Notes: generated from the sequence alone by a model not told the origin. DNA of 22,107 nucleotides from Scatomorpha stercorigallinarum (GCA_944387865.1 CALXGN010000024.1:1-22107); one strand, 5' to 3'; shown: positions 1 through 5,689, counted from the first letter of the stretch. Numbers and translations are program-made.

Positions 1-425
1 TTGTGGGCCAGCAGGTCCTCGGTGAGCCCGGCGTTGTCGTCGATGAGCTTGCGCAGCCGCCCCGACTGATTCCCGGTGAAAAAGCCCAGGGGGAGCTTCA
101 GCACATGGGTCATGGCGGCGCGCCGGATGTTCCGGGCGGTGCGGAAGGCCGCGATATGGGTGGACATAAGGGCGGCAAAGTACAGCAGGATACTGCCAAT
201 GGCAAACCACACCGCCATCCAGCCAAAACGACCCAGATCCCCGGCCCCGTCCAGGCTGGGCCAGGCGGCCAGTATGCTTCTGGCCACCAGCCAGACACAC
301 AGGTAGGGTGCCAGCCCCAGCACCGCCGACAGGGCGGACAGGACGCAGCCCAGGATAGTCAGGCGCTTGTGCCCGCCCGCATAGCCCAGTATGCGCCCAA
401 GGCCGCTTTGTTTCTTTTGCTTCAA
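1..425 (-). CDS. ABC exporter, fused permease/ATPase type (5' part only)
   Basis: This is the N-terminal part of an ABC exporter half-transporter; the gene runs off the left edge, so only about 141 residues are visible. I read it directly from the minus strand. A TTG start at 425-423 is preceded by AAGGAGGG with about 6 nt spacing. The protein opens with a basic stretch (KQKKQSG), then a first membrane segment at about residues 20-45 and a second at about 65-85. A conserved loop follows (LPLGFF around residue 115, then RKLIDDNAGLTEDLLAH), typical of the ABC_membrane domain of YbtP/MdlB-like exporters. The ATPase domain would lie outside the window. It sits 239 nt downstream of the TetR gene on the same strand, a common regulator-exporter arrangement. 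The substrate cannot be read from this fragment; siderophore or drug transport are the usual options. Confidence 0.82.
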   Translation of the reverse strand, partial: MKQKKQSGLGRILGYAGGHKRLTILGCVLSALSAVLGLAPYLCVWLVARSILAAWPSLDGAGDLGRFGWMAVWFAIGSILLYFAALMSTHIAAFRTARNIRRAAMTHVLKLPLGFFTGNQSGRLRKLIDDNAGLTEDLLAH

Positions 426-446
426 AGGTATCCCTCCTTAAAATGA

Positions 447-460
447 TTAGTTTACACTAA
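447..460. promoter_or_regulatory. Inverted repeat upstream of the ABC gene (putative operator)
   Basis: TTAGT-TTAC-ACTAA is a 5-bp inverted repeat lying just upstream of the Shine-Dalgarno site of the ABC exporter gene. Its half-sites share the TTAG/CTAA core with the larger inverted repeat in front of the AraC gene at 4878-4899. A metal-responsive or AraC-type regulator binding both is an inference. No convincing -35/-10 pair is visible here. Confidence 0.4.
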
Positions 461-493
461 CTGTTGGGCAAAAAAAGAAAGCCTTGCAGAGTT

Positions 494-656
494 CCTGCGG
501 CCGCAGCCGCAGGGATAAGATCGGAATTCGTCATTTCCGGGGACATGCGCCTCGGAAATGACACTTCTCATGGCGGAAGAGGCGACGATTTCGTAAGAAA
601 TCGAGGCTCTTCCGCCATGCAGCCCTTCTCAAACAAGCGGCTGTGCCGCTTGTTTG
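494..656. repeat. Cluster of four hairpins between the TetR and ABC genes
   Basis: Four inverted repeats lie end to end in the 239-nt gap. The first is CCTGCGG (494-500) with CCGCAGG (507-513). The second is GTCATTTCCG (530-539) with CGGAAATGAC (553-562). The third has a 13-bp outer arm (569-581 with 607-619) enclosing CGATTTC/GAAATCG (586-592 with 597-603). The last is a perfect 12-bp stem, CAAACAAGCGGC (630-641) with GCCGCTTGTTTG (645-656), and a 3-nt loop. None is followed by a good T-run at its 3' side in the direction of the genes. They look like short palindromic intergenic repeats or an mRNA-stabilising array rather than simple terminators. Confidence 0.7.
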
Positions 657-664
657 AAGCGAAG

Positions 665-1282
665 CTACGCCCCCATCAATTTCAGCCATCCGGCCGTGTA
701 GAAGTCCCGGAGCTGATCCACGTCCCGCAGGGCCTGCTCCCGGGGCATGTCGTGGATCACGATCTCAAATATCCCGCCCATCATCCCGCTGGCGATGATG
801 TGGCACAGGGAGCGGCTCAGCTGCGGGACCTCCCGGCCCAGGCGGCTGAGCACTTCCATGTACTGGAGGGTGTACTCTACCTCCACCTCCACCATGTTGT
901 GGACGAAATGCTCATAGCCGGTGCCCTCCGCGCGGGTGAGGAGCAGCTTTACCGGCTGGCGGTGCTGGCAGATGTACTCCACCATCCAGTGGACGCAGTC
1001 GGAGGACTCCACCCCCATGTGCTCCGGCTGCTGCTCCTCGGGCAGCTCGGCGAAGGAGGTCTGGGCCTCCATGAACCTGCCCATGAGGGCGGCGGCGTGG
1101 GGCTCCACCAGGGCGTTGAACAGGGCCTCCTTGCTGGAGAAGTAGCCGTAGAAGGCCCCAGTGGTCACTCCGGCGTTCTTCACAATCTGCCGCAGGGAGG
1201 CCCCCTGAAAGCCCTTGTCCAGGAACTCCGCCATGGCCGCGCGCAGGATATTATCTCTTGTGCCAAGATTTTCGTTTTCCAT
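665..1282 (-). CDS. TetR/AcrR-family transcriptional regulator
   Basis: A 205-residue one-component repressor of the TetR family. The N-terminal helix-turn-helix covers about residues 10-55: TRDNILRAAMAEFLDKGF is the first helix, and the recognition part includes the TTGAFYGYFSSKEAL signature near residues 40-54. The rest is the variable ligand-binding and dimerisation domain, so the inducer cannot be inferred. The ATG at 1282 follows a weak GAGG. Its own promoter and a double palindromic operator lie immediately upstream (1294-1346), indicating autoregulation. The next gene on the strand is an ABC exporter, which is the likely target. A terminator-like hairpin separates it from the P-type ATPase gene upstream, so it probably forms its own transcription unit. 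Confidence 0.93.
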   Translation of the reverse strand: MENENLGTRDNILRAAMAEFLDKGFQGASLRQIVKNAGVTTGAFYGYFSSKEALFNALVEPHAAALMGRFMEAQTSFAELPEEQQPEHMGVESSDCVHWMVEYICQHRQPVKLLLTRAEGTGYEHFVHNMVEVEVEYTLQYMEVLSRLGREVPQLSRSLCHIIASGMMGGIFEIVIHDMPREQALRDVDQLRDFYTAGWLKLMGA

Positions 1283-1293
1283 AACGGCCTCGC

Positions 1294-1346
1294 ATAACAG
1301 TGTTATATAACGGTGTTATAATACCTCGGCGCGGCATTGATGTCAA
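1294..1346 (-). promoter_or_regulatory. TetR-gene promoter with two adjacent palindromic operators
   Basis: Read on the minus strand, TTGACA (1346-1341) and TATTAT (1323-1318) are separated by exactly 17 nt, a near-consensus vegetative promoter. Directly downstream, and overlapping the -10, are two abutting 13-bp palindromes of the form ATAAC-N3-GTTAT, at 1307-1319 and 1294-1306. This layout is typical of autorepression by the TetR protein encoded next to it. Confidence 0.85.
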
Positions 1347-1350
1347 GAGG

Positions 1351-1382
1351 AAGACCGCCCCGGAAATGTCCGGAGCGGTCTT
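1351..1382 (-). terminator. Hairpin downstream of the P-type ATPase gene
   Basis: An imperfect stem (AAGACCGC...CCGGA paired with TCCGG...GCGGTCTT) around a short CAT loop lies 4 nt after the ATPase stop. Read on the minus strand it is followed by the pyrimidine-rich TCCTCTT, a weak T-tract. It abuts the -35 of the TetR promoter and so separates the two transcription units. Confidence 0.65.
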
Positions 1383-1385
1383 GAT

Positions 1386-3494
1386 TTAATCCCTTTCGGC
1401 CAGCCGCCCCATGCTGTGCAGGCTGACGCCCAGCGTGGAGAGGTTGTGCAGCAGGGCGCTGGCGGCGGGCGGGAGGATGCCGGCGGCCCCAAGGGCTATG
1501 AGCGCAGCGTTGAAGCCGATGACGAAGCGGTAGTTGGCCTTTATCCTCGCCATGAGCGCCATGGCTATGCGTCTCAGGCGCACGAGCTCCCAGAGGCTGT
1601 CGGCGGCGATGGTCACGTCGGCGATCTCGCGGGCGATGGCCGCCCCGTCGCTTATCGCTATGCCGCAGTCCGCTTCGGAGAGGGCCGGGGAGTCGTTTAT
1701 CCCGTCGCCGACCATTATCACGCGGTGGCCTTCCGCCCGGCGGCGGGCGACGAACCCTGCCTTGTCCGAGGGCAGCACCCCGGCGCGGAGCGTATCGACG
1801 CCGAGCTGCTTCGCTATGGCCTCCGCCGTGCGCGGGCTGTCGCCGGTGAGCATGACGGCCTCCTTTATGCCGAGCCGCCTGAGCGCGGCGAGCACCTCGC
1901 GCGCCTCCTCGCGCAGGGGGTCGGAGATGCTTATAACGGCGGCCAGCCGCCCGTCGATGGCGAGATAGAGCTGTGAATACTCGGCGGGAAGCGCGTCGAA
2001 GCGCTCGCGCTCGTCCTCCGGGACGATGCACTTCTCATCCTCGAAGATGAAGTGCGCAGAGCCGATGAGCACTCGCTCGGTTTTTCCCTCGGGCAGGGCC
2101 CAAATGCCGCTCACCGTGCTTGCCACGCCGTGGGCGACGATGTAATCGACTTTGGAGTGGCACTCCTCGTGCGTGAGGCCGCGCCGCCGCGCCTCCTCGA
2201 CGACGGCGTTTGCCATCGAGTGCGGGAAGTGTTCCTCGAGGCAGGCGGCGAGGCGCAGCATCTCTTCCTCGTCCTTGCCGCAGAAGGTGTCTATCCGCGC
2301 GACGCGCGGGCAGGCGTGGGTGAGCGTGCCGGTCTTGTCAAAGACGATGGTGTCCGCCTCCGCGACGGCCTCGAGGAACTTGCCGCCCTTGACAGTGATG
2401 TGCGCGCGGCCGGCCTCGCCCATGGCGGAGAGCACGGCGAGGGGCATGGCGAGCTTGAGCGCGCAGGAGAAGTCCACCATCAGCACGCTTACCGCCCGCT
2501 GTACGTTCCTCGTGAGCACAAAGCTCAAAAGGCTGCCCGCAAAGGTCCAGGGCACGAGCCGGTCTGCGAGGCTCGCGGCCTTTGCCTCAGTGGCGCTCTT
2601 GAGCTTTTCGGAGCGCTCTATCATCTCCACGATGCGGTCATAGCGGCTCTCGCCGAGGCCCTGCCTGACCTCGACGACGCACTCGCCCTCCTCCACCACC
2701 GTCCCGGCGTAGACAACGCCGCCCGGGCGCTTGGCGACGGGGATGCTCTCGCCGGTCAGCGAGGCCTGGTTGACGCTGGCCTCGCCGGAACAGACGACGC
2801 CGTCCATCGGGATCATGCCGCCGGCGCGTATGACGACCCTGTCGCCGGGGCGGATCTGCGCTATGGGCACGAGCCGGTCGCCGTCCTCGCTGCGCAGCCA
2901 TACTCTGTCCACATTCAGGGACAGGCTCTCAGCCAGGCCGGCGACGGACTTCTTGTGCGTCCACTCCTCCAGAAGTTCGCCGAGCTCGAGCAGGAACATC
3001 ACCGAGCCCGCCGTGCCAAAGTCCCCCCGGAAGGCCGAGACGCCGATGGAGATGGCGTCCAGCAGCTCGACCTTCATCTTACGCCGCCAAATGCAGCCGA
3101 GGCCGCGGCGCATGAAGGGCAGCATGTGCATGGCCGCGCGGAACTTGCGCAGGGGTATGGGCAGGAAAAGCGTGCCTGCCGCCTTCATCAGCACCTTGCG
3201 GACGAGCTTTTCGGCGAAGGCGCGGTTTATCTCGCGCAGGCTCTGCCCCGGCAGTGTCACGCTGCTCTCCGCCGAGGCGAAGGAAAATCTGCCCAGCGCG
3301 GCGAGGCAGCCCTCGCGCCCGCCGGGCGCGTATGCGAATATGACGCAGCCGGTGCGTTCGTGCACCGTCACGCTCTCCGCGCCGCTCTCGCGCGACAGCC
3401 AGGCCTGCATGAGGTCGGCCTCGCGGACAGTCAGCGGCCGCGCGAGCTTTACGCGCAGGCGCGCGCTGCTCTCATGAACTATCTTGGCTTTCAT
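1386..3494 (-). CDS. P1B-type heavy-metal-translocating ATPase with atypical SCA metal-site motif
   Basis: A 702-residue membrane ATPase expected to export a transition-metal cation. I chose the ATG at 3494 because GGAGG lies 4 nt upstream. Residues 1-75 look like a degenerate HMA fold without CxxC. The TGES actuator motif is at 247-250, the phosphorylation site DKTGT at 386-390 and the hinge GDGINDSPAL at 596-605. The region that normally holds HP reads HFPHS at 422-426. The metal-site helix has S343-C344-A345 where copper and zinc pumps carry CPC. The C-terminal helices contain NYRFVIGFN and HNLSTLGVS. Such departures are known in P1B subfamilies with other specificities, including Mn-linked CtpC-like pumps, so the metal is uncertain. 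The gene is downstream of the DUF6110-like and microprotein genes, with an intergenic hairpin that may reduce its expression. Confidence 0.92.
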   Translation of the reverse strand: MKAKIVHESSARLRVKLARPLTVREADLMQAWLSRESGAESVTVHERTGCVIFAYAPGGREGCLAALGRFSFASAESSVTLPGQSLREINRAFAEKLVRKVLMKAAGTLFLPIPLRKFRAAMHMLPFMRRGLGCIWRRKMKVELLDAISIGVSAFRGDFGTAGSVMFLLELGELLEEWTHKKSVAGLAESLSLNVDRVWLRSEDGDRLVPIAQIRPGDRVVIRAGGMIPMDGVVCSGEASVNQASLTGESIPVAKRPGGVVYAGTVVEEGECVVEVRQGLGESRYDRIVEMIERSEKLKSATEAKAASLADRLVPWTFAGSLLSFVLTRNVQRAVSVLMVDFSCALKLAMPLAVLSAMGEAGRAHITVKGGKFLEAVAEADTIVFDKTGTLTHACPRVARIDTFCGKDEEEMLRLAACLEEHFPHSMANAVVEEARRRGLTHEECHSKVDYIVAHGVASTVSGIWALPEGKTERVLIGSAHFIFEDEKCIVPEDERERFDALPAEYSQLYLAIDGRLAAVISISDPLREEAREVLAALRRLGIKEAVMLTGDSPRTAEAIAKQLGVDTLRAGVLPSDKAGFVARRRAEGHRVIMVGDGINDSPALSEADCGIAISDGAAIAREIADVTIAADSLWELVRLRRIAMALMARIKANYRFVIGFNAALIALGAAGILPPAASALLHNLSTLGVSLHSMGRLAERD

Positions 3495-3510
3495 AGTACC
3501 TCCAAACAGC

Positions 3511-3532
3511 AAAAAAGGAGCCGGCAGGCTCC
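3511..3532 (-). terminator. Intrinsic-terminator-like hairpin between the DUF6110-like and ATPase genes
   Basis: On the minus strand GGAGCC-tgcc-GGCTCC is followed by TTTTTT, giving a compact 6-bp hairpin with a T-run. It starts 2 nt after the DUF6110-like stop and lies just before the ATPase ribosome-binding site. Since no promoter is evident between them, it more likely acts as a partial terminator or attenuator inside one operon. Confidence 0.65.
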
Positions 3533-3534
3533 CT

Positions 3535-3786
3535 TTAAGCGTTGACCTCGGCCTCGGCCTCTCTGGCTTCGCGGCCGGTGTTGATGTCCTTTGCGGCGGC
3601 CAGGATGTCGGCTGCCTCCTCCTGCACGGTGGTGACCGTCTCCATGACGGACTTCTGCGCCCTCAGCCCGGCGGCGGCCAGGTGGGTGTAGACCTTCTTC
3701 GCGTCGCGGCTGGTCAGCAGCTTGAGCCCCACGGAGCCGAAAAGCGCCCCGCCGGCGAAGCAGGCGAGATGCACGTACTGTTTCAT
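3535..3786 (-). CDS. DUF6110-like small membrane-anchored protein
   Basis: An 83-residue protein of unknown biochemical function. The N-terminus (about residues 5-25, HLACFAGGALFGSVGLKLL) is a single hydrophobic, Gly-rich segment. It is followed by SRDAKKVYTH and a long charged helix rich in Ala and Glu (45-83). The pattern matches what I remember of DUF6110 proteins in Clostridia, which neighbour heavy-metal ATPases; I could not check this by search. I chose the ATG at 3786 because AAGGGAG lies 8 nt upstream; an in-frame GTG at 3804 lacks such spacing. It lies 14 nt after the microprotein stop and upstream of the P-type ATPase gene. An accessory role for the pump is an inference from this context. 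Confidence 0.8.
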   Translation of the reverse strand: MKQYVHLACFAGGALFGSVGLKLLTSRDAKKVYTHLAAAGLRAQKSVMETVTTVQEEAADILAAAKDINTGREAREAEAEVNA

Positions 3787-3800
3787 TATAAGATCTCCCT

Positions 3801-3881
3801 TCACTTGCGCTTATAGCCCGTTATCATCACCATGATCATGCAGATCACGGCGCCCCAGGCCCAGAATCTGTGCTGTTTCAA
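3801..3881 (-). CDS. 26-residue membrane microprotein (DUF6219-like)
   Basis: A very short gene read by hand on the minus strand. The TTG start at 3881-3879 has AAGGAAG about 8 nt upstream; an in-frame GTG at 3890 overlaps that site and is less likely. The product begins MKQHRFWAWG, continues with a hydrophobic stretch rich in Met, Ile and Val (residues 11-20), and ends TGYKRK before TGA. This is a single membrane segment with basic ends. I recall similar tiny proteins ending in TGYK/TGHK next to DUF6110 genes in Clostridia, annotated as DUF6219, but this is from memory. It begins 32 nt after the AraC stop and ends 14 nt before the DUF6110-like start, so translation within this operon is plausible. 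Its function is unknown; a small regulator or subunit of the metal pump is conceivable. Confidence 0.68.
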   Translation of the reverse strand: MKQHRFWAWGAVICMIMVMITGYKRK

Positions 3882-3913
3882 AACTTTCACTTCCTTTGAT
3901 CAGCGATAGAAAA

Positions 3914-4846
3914 TTATACGGGCACGCCGCTGTCCTGTCCGCCGGTTTCAGGCGTGGTTTCGCCGGAAACGGACATTTTTCGGAATTTCGCCGGGCTGGC
4001 CCCGAAGCGCTTGAGGAAGTTCGCGCCGAACTGGCTGGGGCTTGCGAAGCCCACGGCCTGGGATATATCGAGCACGCTCATGTCCGAGCGCCTCAGCAGC
4101 TCGGCGGCGCGTTCCATGCGCTTTTCGCGCAGCCAGGAGTGTATGGGCTGGCCATAGAGCGCGCGGAAAGCCGCCTTCAGCGCAGTGGCCGAAACGCAGA
4201 AGCGGCGGCTGAGCTCGGGGATGGTCAGGCGCTCGTCGAGGTGCGTTGACATATAGGCCCTCGCCGCGGCGGCGGCGCGGGCGATGGCGGGGTTCATGCC
4301 GCCCGGCGGGGGATCGGCTGTGCCTCCGGCGCTCAAAAGATAGAGCAGCTCCACCGACTTCCACACGCACCAACGCCCCTGCTCGCTCCGGGGCAGGCGC
4401 TCCAGGTCGGCAAAGGCCGCCAGGCTCCAGTGGGTGGGGCCCTCCAGGGCGCAGCCGCCCCGTACGGCCATCCACCTCCGCACCTGTCCGGTGTCCAGGG
4501 CCAGCCCGCCCAGCAGGTCACAGATGGCCGCCAGGCTCGCGCGGGCGCTCCGCGCGTCCACCGCCACCAGGACGCCCTCCAGGCCGTCATCGGCTCTGGC
4601 AGAGGCCAGGCCGGAGAGGTCGGTGAGGAGCAGCACCTGCCGGGGGCCCAGATTCAAGACCGAGCCGTCCCGCCGCGTCAGGGCGATCGACCCGGCCAGG
4701 CAGAACAGCGCCTCGAAGTGCAGAGGCTCCAGCCGGAGGGGCAGGGCGACCGTCCCCTCGCGCAGGGAGAACAGGCAGGCCCGCGCCCCGGGCATCACCT
4801 GCGTCCAGGCTGCGGCCTGGCTGTCATTCAGATATTCCGCCAGCAT
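3914..4846 (-). CDS. AraC-family transcriptional regulator
   Basis: A 310-residue regulator. The ATG at 4846 is preceded by GGGAGG with 7 nt spacing, favouring it over an in-frame start further upstream. The C-terminal DNA-binding domain spans about residues 188-290 with two helix-turn-helices: TIPELSRRFCVSATALKAAF (208-227) and the second starting SVLDISQAVGF at 257, ending in FGASPAKFRK. The N-terminal half is a poorly conserved sensor domain with a GRWCVWKSVELLYLL helix near 157-171. AraC proteins of this layout often control siderophore or other exporters in Clostridia (family knowledge). Here the next genes on the strand are the microprotein, the DUF6110-like protein and the metal ATPase, so it may control or be co-transcribed with them. 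A near-consensus promoter and operator-like repeat lie upstream. Confidence 0.92.
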   Translation of the reverse strand: MLAEYLNDSQAAAWTQVMPGARACLFSLREGTVALPLRLEPLHFEALFCLAGSIALTRRDGSVLNLGPRQVLLLTDLSGLASARADDGLEGVLVAVDARSARASLAAICDLLGGLALDTGQVRRWMAVRGGCALEGPTHWSLAAFADLERLPRSEQGRWCVWKSVELLYLLSAGGTADPPPGGMNPAIARAAAAARAYMSTHLDERLTIPELSRRFCVSATALKAAFRALYGQPIHSWLREKRMERAAELLRRSDMSVLDISQAVGFASPSQFGANFLKRFGASPAKFRKMSVSGETTPETGGQDSGVPV

Positions 4847-4877
4847 AGCTGTACCTCCCGCCATCAGGCTGTTTAAA

Positions 4878-4934
4878 TAGGTTAGCAACAACTAACCTAC
4901 TACTGTATTATATCACGCCCAGCTCAGATGTCAA
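4878..4934 (-). promoter_or_regulatory. AraC-gene promoter with an iron-box-like inverted repeat
   Basis: On the minus strand, consensus TTGACA (4934-4929) and TATAAT (4912-4907) are 16 nt apart. Around the expected transcription start lies an 8-bp inverted repeat, TAGGTTAG (4878-4885) with CTAACCTA (4892-4899), spaced by 6 nt. The arms match the half-sites of DtxR/IdeR-type iron boxes, although the spacer is longer than in the classical site. A repressor bound here would block initiation. Whether it is a metal-dependent repressor or the AraC protein itself is not decided by the sequence. Confidence 0.75.
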
Positions 4935-5087
4935 GCCGGGTGTAGTCTTACTCAAATCCCTCGTCAGTGAAAAAACCGGATACATGTGCGTGCGAGACGC
5001 AGGTAAGCGGCAGGACCGAAATGAAAAGCGCCCGCAGGATGAACGGGCTGCCCGCTGAAAAAGCCCAGCGTGAGGCAGAAGCCGCAA

Positions 5088-5124
5088 AAAAACAAAAAGG
5101 ACTCCTTCACAGCGGAAGAAGTCC
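5088..5124 (-). terminator. Putative terminator, minus strand
   Basis: GGACT and CTTC arms at 5099-5109 pair with GAAG and AGTCC at 5115-5124, with one mismatch. On the minus strand the hairpin is followed by TTTTTGTTTTTTT. The RNA it would end is unknown; no gene is recognised between it and the repeat array. Confidence 0.5.
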
Positions 5125-5193
5125 GGTCAAATACCTGAAAATCAATGTGGAGAGACAGCCGGCCCAAAGCATATGAGCGCACAGCAAAAGAAC

Positions 5194-5226
5194 AAAACCG
5201 AAGCCCAGCGCAGCGGGTTCGGTTTT
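5194..5226. terminator. Hairpin AAAACCGAA/TTCGGTTTT
   Basis: A 9-bp perfect stem (5194-5202 with 5218-5226) has a GC-rich interior that can pair further with a bulge. On the minus strand it runs into TTTTGTTCTTTT, and on the plus strand it ends in TTTT. It may act as a terminator in either direction. Confidence 0.4.
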
Positions 5227-5277
5227 GAGAGGAGGAACAGATATAACGGAGTGGATGGCGTCTGTTTTGCCGCAGGC

Positions 5278-5313
5278 AAAAAAAGACGCCGGAACAGAGT
5301 AGGATCTGTTCCG
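5278..5313 (-). terminator. Terminator closing the tRNA-derived repeat array
   Basis: On the minus strand a 9-bp stem CGGAACAGA/TCTGTTCCG (5313-5305 with 5298-5290) is followed by GCGTC and seven T residues. It lies 3 nt after the last copy of the tRNA 3' end, so it would stop any transcript that reads through the array. Confidence 0.75.
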
Positions 5314-5316
5314 ACG

Positions 5317-5465
5317 TGGTCCGAGTGACTGGATTTGAACCAGCGGCCGGCCGACGCGATGCGTCCGCCGGCCGGCGGCGGGATCTGACGCGCCTTCGGC
5401 GCAAGAGGCCGCTGGTCCAAATCCGGTATGCAAAAAGGGGAAGCGTTTCCGCTTCCCCTTCCGCG
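5317..5465 (-). repeat. Tandem unit 2: tRNA-Pro 3'-end copy with palindromic insert (149 bp)
   Basis: The plus-strand end of the unit (5317-5348) is a 32-bp exact copy of the 3' end of the tRNA-Pro gene: CCA, acceptor 3' strand and T-arm. Positions 5402-5426 carry an inverted copy of the tRNA T-arm and variable region (25 nt, 2 mismatches). Between these lie small GC-rich palindromes (GACGC/GCGTC, CCGCCGG/CCGGCGG, GCGCC/GGCGC). The unit ends with the hairpin AAGGGGAAGCG (5435-5445) with CGCTTCCCCTT (5450-5460), which has a T-run on the minus strand. It differs from unit 1 by about four substitutions and a single-base indel. Confidence 0.85.
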
Positions 5466-5613
5466 TGGTCCGAGTGACTGGATTTGAACCAGCGGCCGGC
5501 CGACGCGATGCGTCCGCCGGCCGGCGGCAGGATCTGACGCGCCTCCGGCGCAAGAGGCCGCTGGTCCAAATCCGGCATGCAAAAAGGGAAGCGTTTCCGC
5601 TTCCCCTTCCACG
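5466..5613 (-). repeat. Tandem unit 1: tRNA-Pro 3'-end copy with palindromic insert (148 bp)
   Basis: This is the same structure as the neighbouring unit: an exact 32-bp tRNA 3'-end copy at 5466-5497, GC-rich palindromes, an inverted T-arm copy at 5551-5575 and the terminator hairpin at 5583-5608. It directly abuts the CCA end of the intact tRNA-Pro gene. The direct and inverted T-arm copies can pair over about 18 bp with one G-T mismatch, so a transcript would fold into one long stem carrying the smaller hairpins. Confidence 0.85.
5581..5605 (-). terminator. tRNA-Pro terminator (copied in the adjacent unit)
   Basis: On the minus strand GGGAAGCG-gaaa-CGCTTCCC is followed by TTTTTGC, starting about 9 nt after the tRNA CCA. 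It is a normal intrinsic terminator for the tRNA, and the same hairpin recurs at 5435-5460. Confidence 0.75.
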
Positions 5614-5689
5614 TGGTCCGAGTGACTGGATTTGAACCAGCGGCCTCTTGAACCCCATTCAAGCGCGCTACCATCTGCGCCACACCCGG
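5614..5689 (-). tRNA. tRNA-Pro, anticodon GGG
   Basis: A complete 76-nt gene on the minus strand with encoded CCA. The acceptor strand CCGGGTG (5689-5683) pairs with CACTCGG (one G-U). The D-arm contains GCGCAGATGGTAGCGC. The anticodon arm is CTTGA-ATGGGGT-TCAAG, with GGG at positions 34-36. The T-arm is GCTGG-TTCAAAT-CCAGT, then discriminator A and CCA. The anticodon reads CCC and CCU proline codons. It has its own promoter upstream and a terminator downstream. Its 3' 32 bp are repeated twice in the following 297 bp. Confidence 0.95.

Larger units (their letters stand above)
4935..5277. other. About 340 bases without a convincing gene
   Basis: No open frame here has a ribosome-binding site and a recognisable product. 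The minus strand has short hydrophobic stretches broken by stops, which could be a decayed membrane-protein gene or chance. Terminator-like hairpins lie at 5088-5124 and 5194-5226. A nested hairpin lies at 5257-5290, with GGCGTC/GACGCC enclosing TTTTGCC/GGCAAAA. Confidence 0.5.

Noticed and set aside
464..1297. A 277-codon plus-strand frame opposite the TetR gene
   Set aside because: It lies across the hairpin cluster and the TetR gene in antisense and has no recognisable features.
4967..5176. A 69-codon plus-strand frame beginning MKKPDTCACE
   Set aside because: No Shine-Dalgarno site, no recognisable domain, and it overlaps terminator-like hairpins.
5317..5613. CRISPR array
   Set aside because: The repeats are long tandem units of 148-149 bp with internal palindromes and nearly identical interiors. 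There are no short repeats with variable spacers and no cas genes.
5317..5613. Two additional tRNA genes
   Set aside because: Only the 3' part (T-arm, acceptor 3' strand, CCA) is repeated. The D-arm, anticodon arm and acceptor 5' strand are missing.
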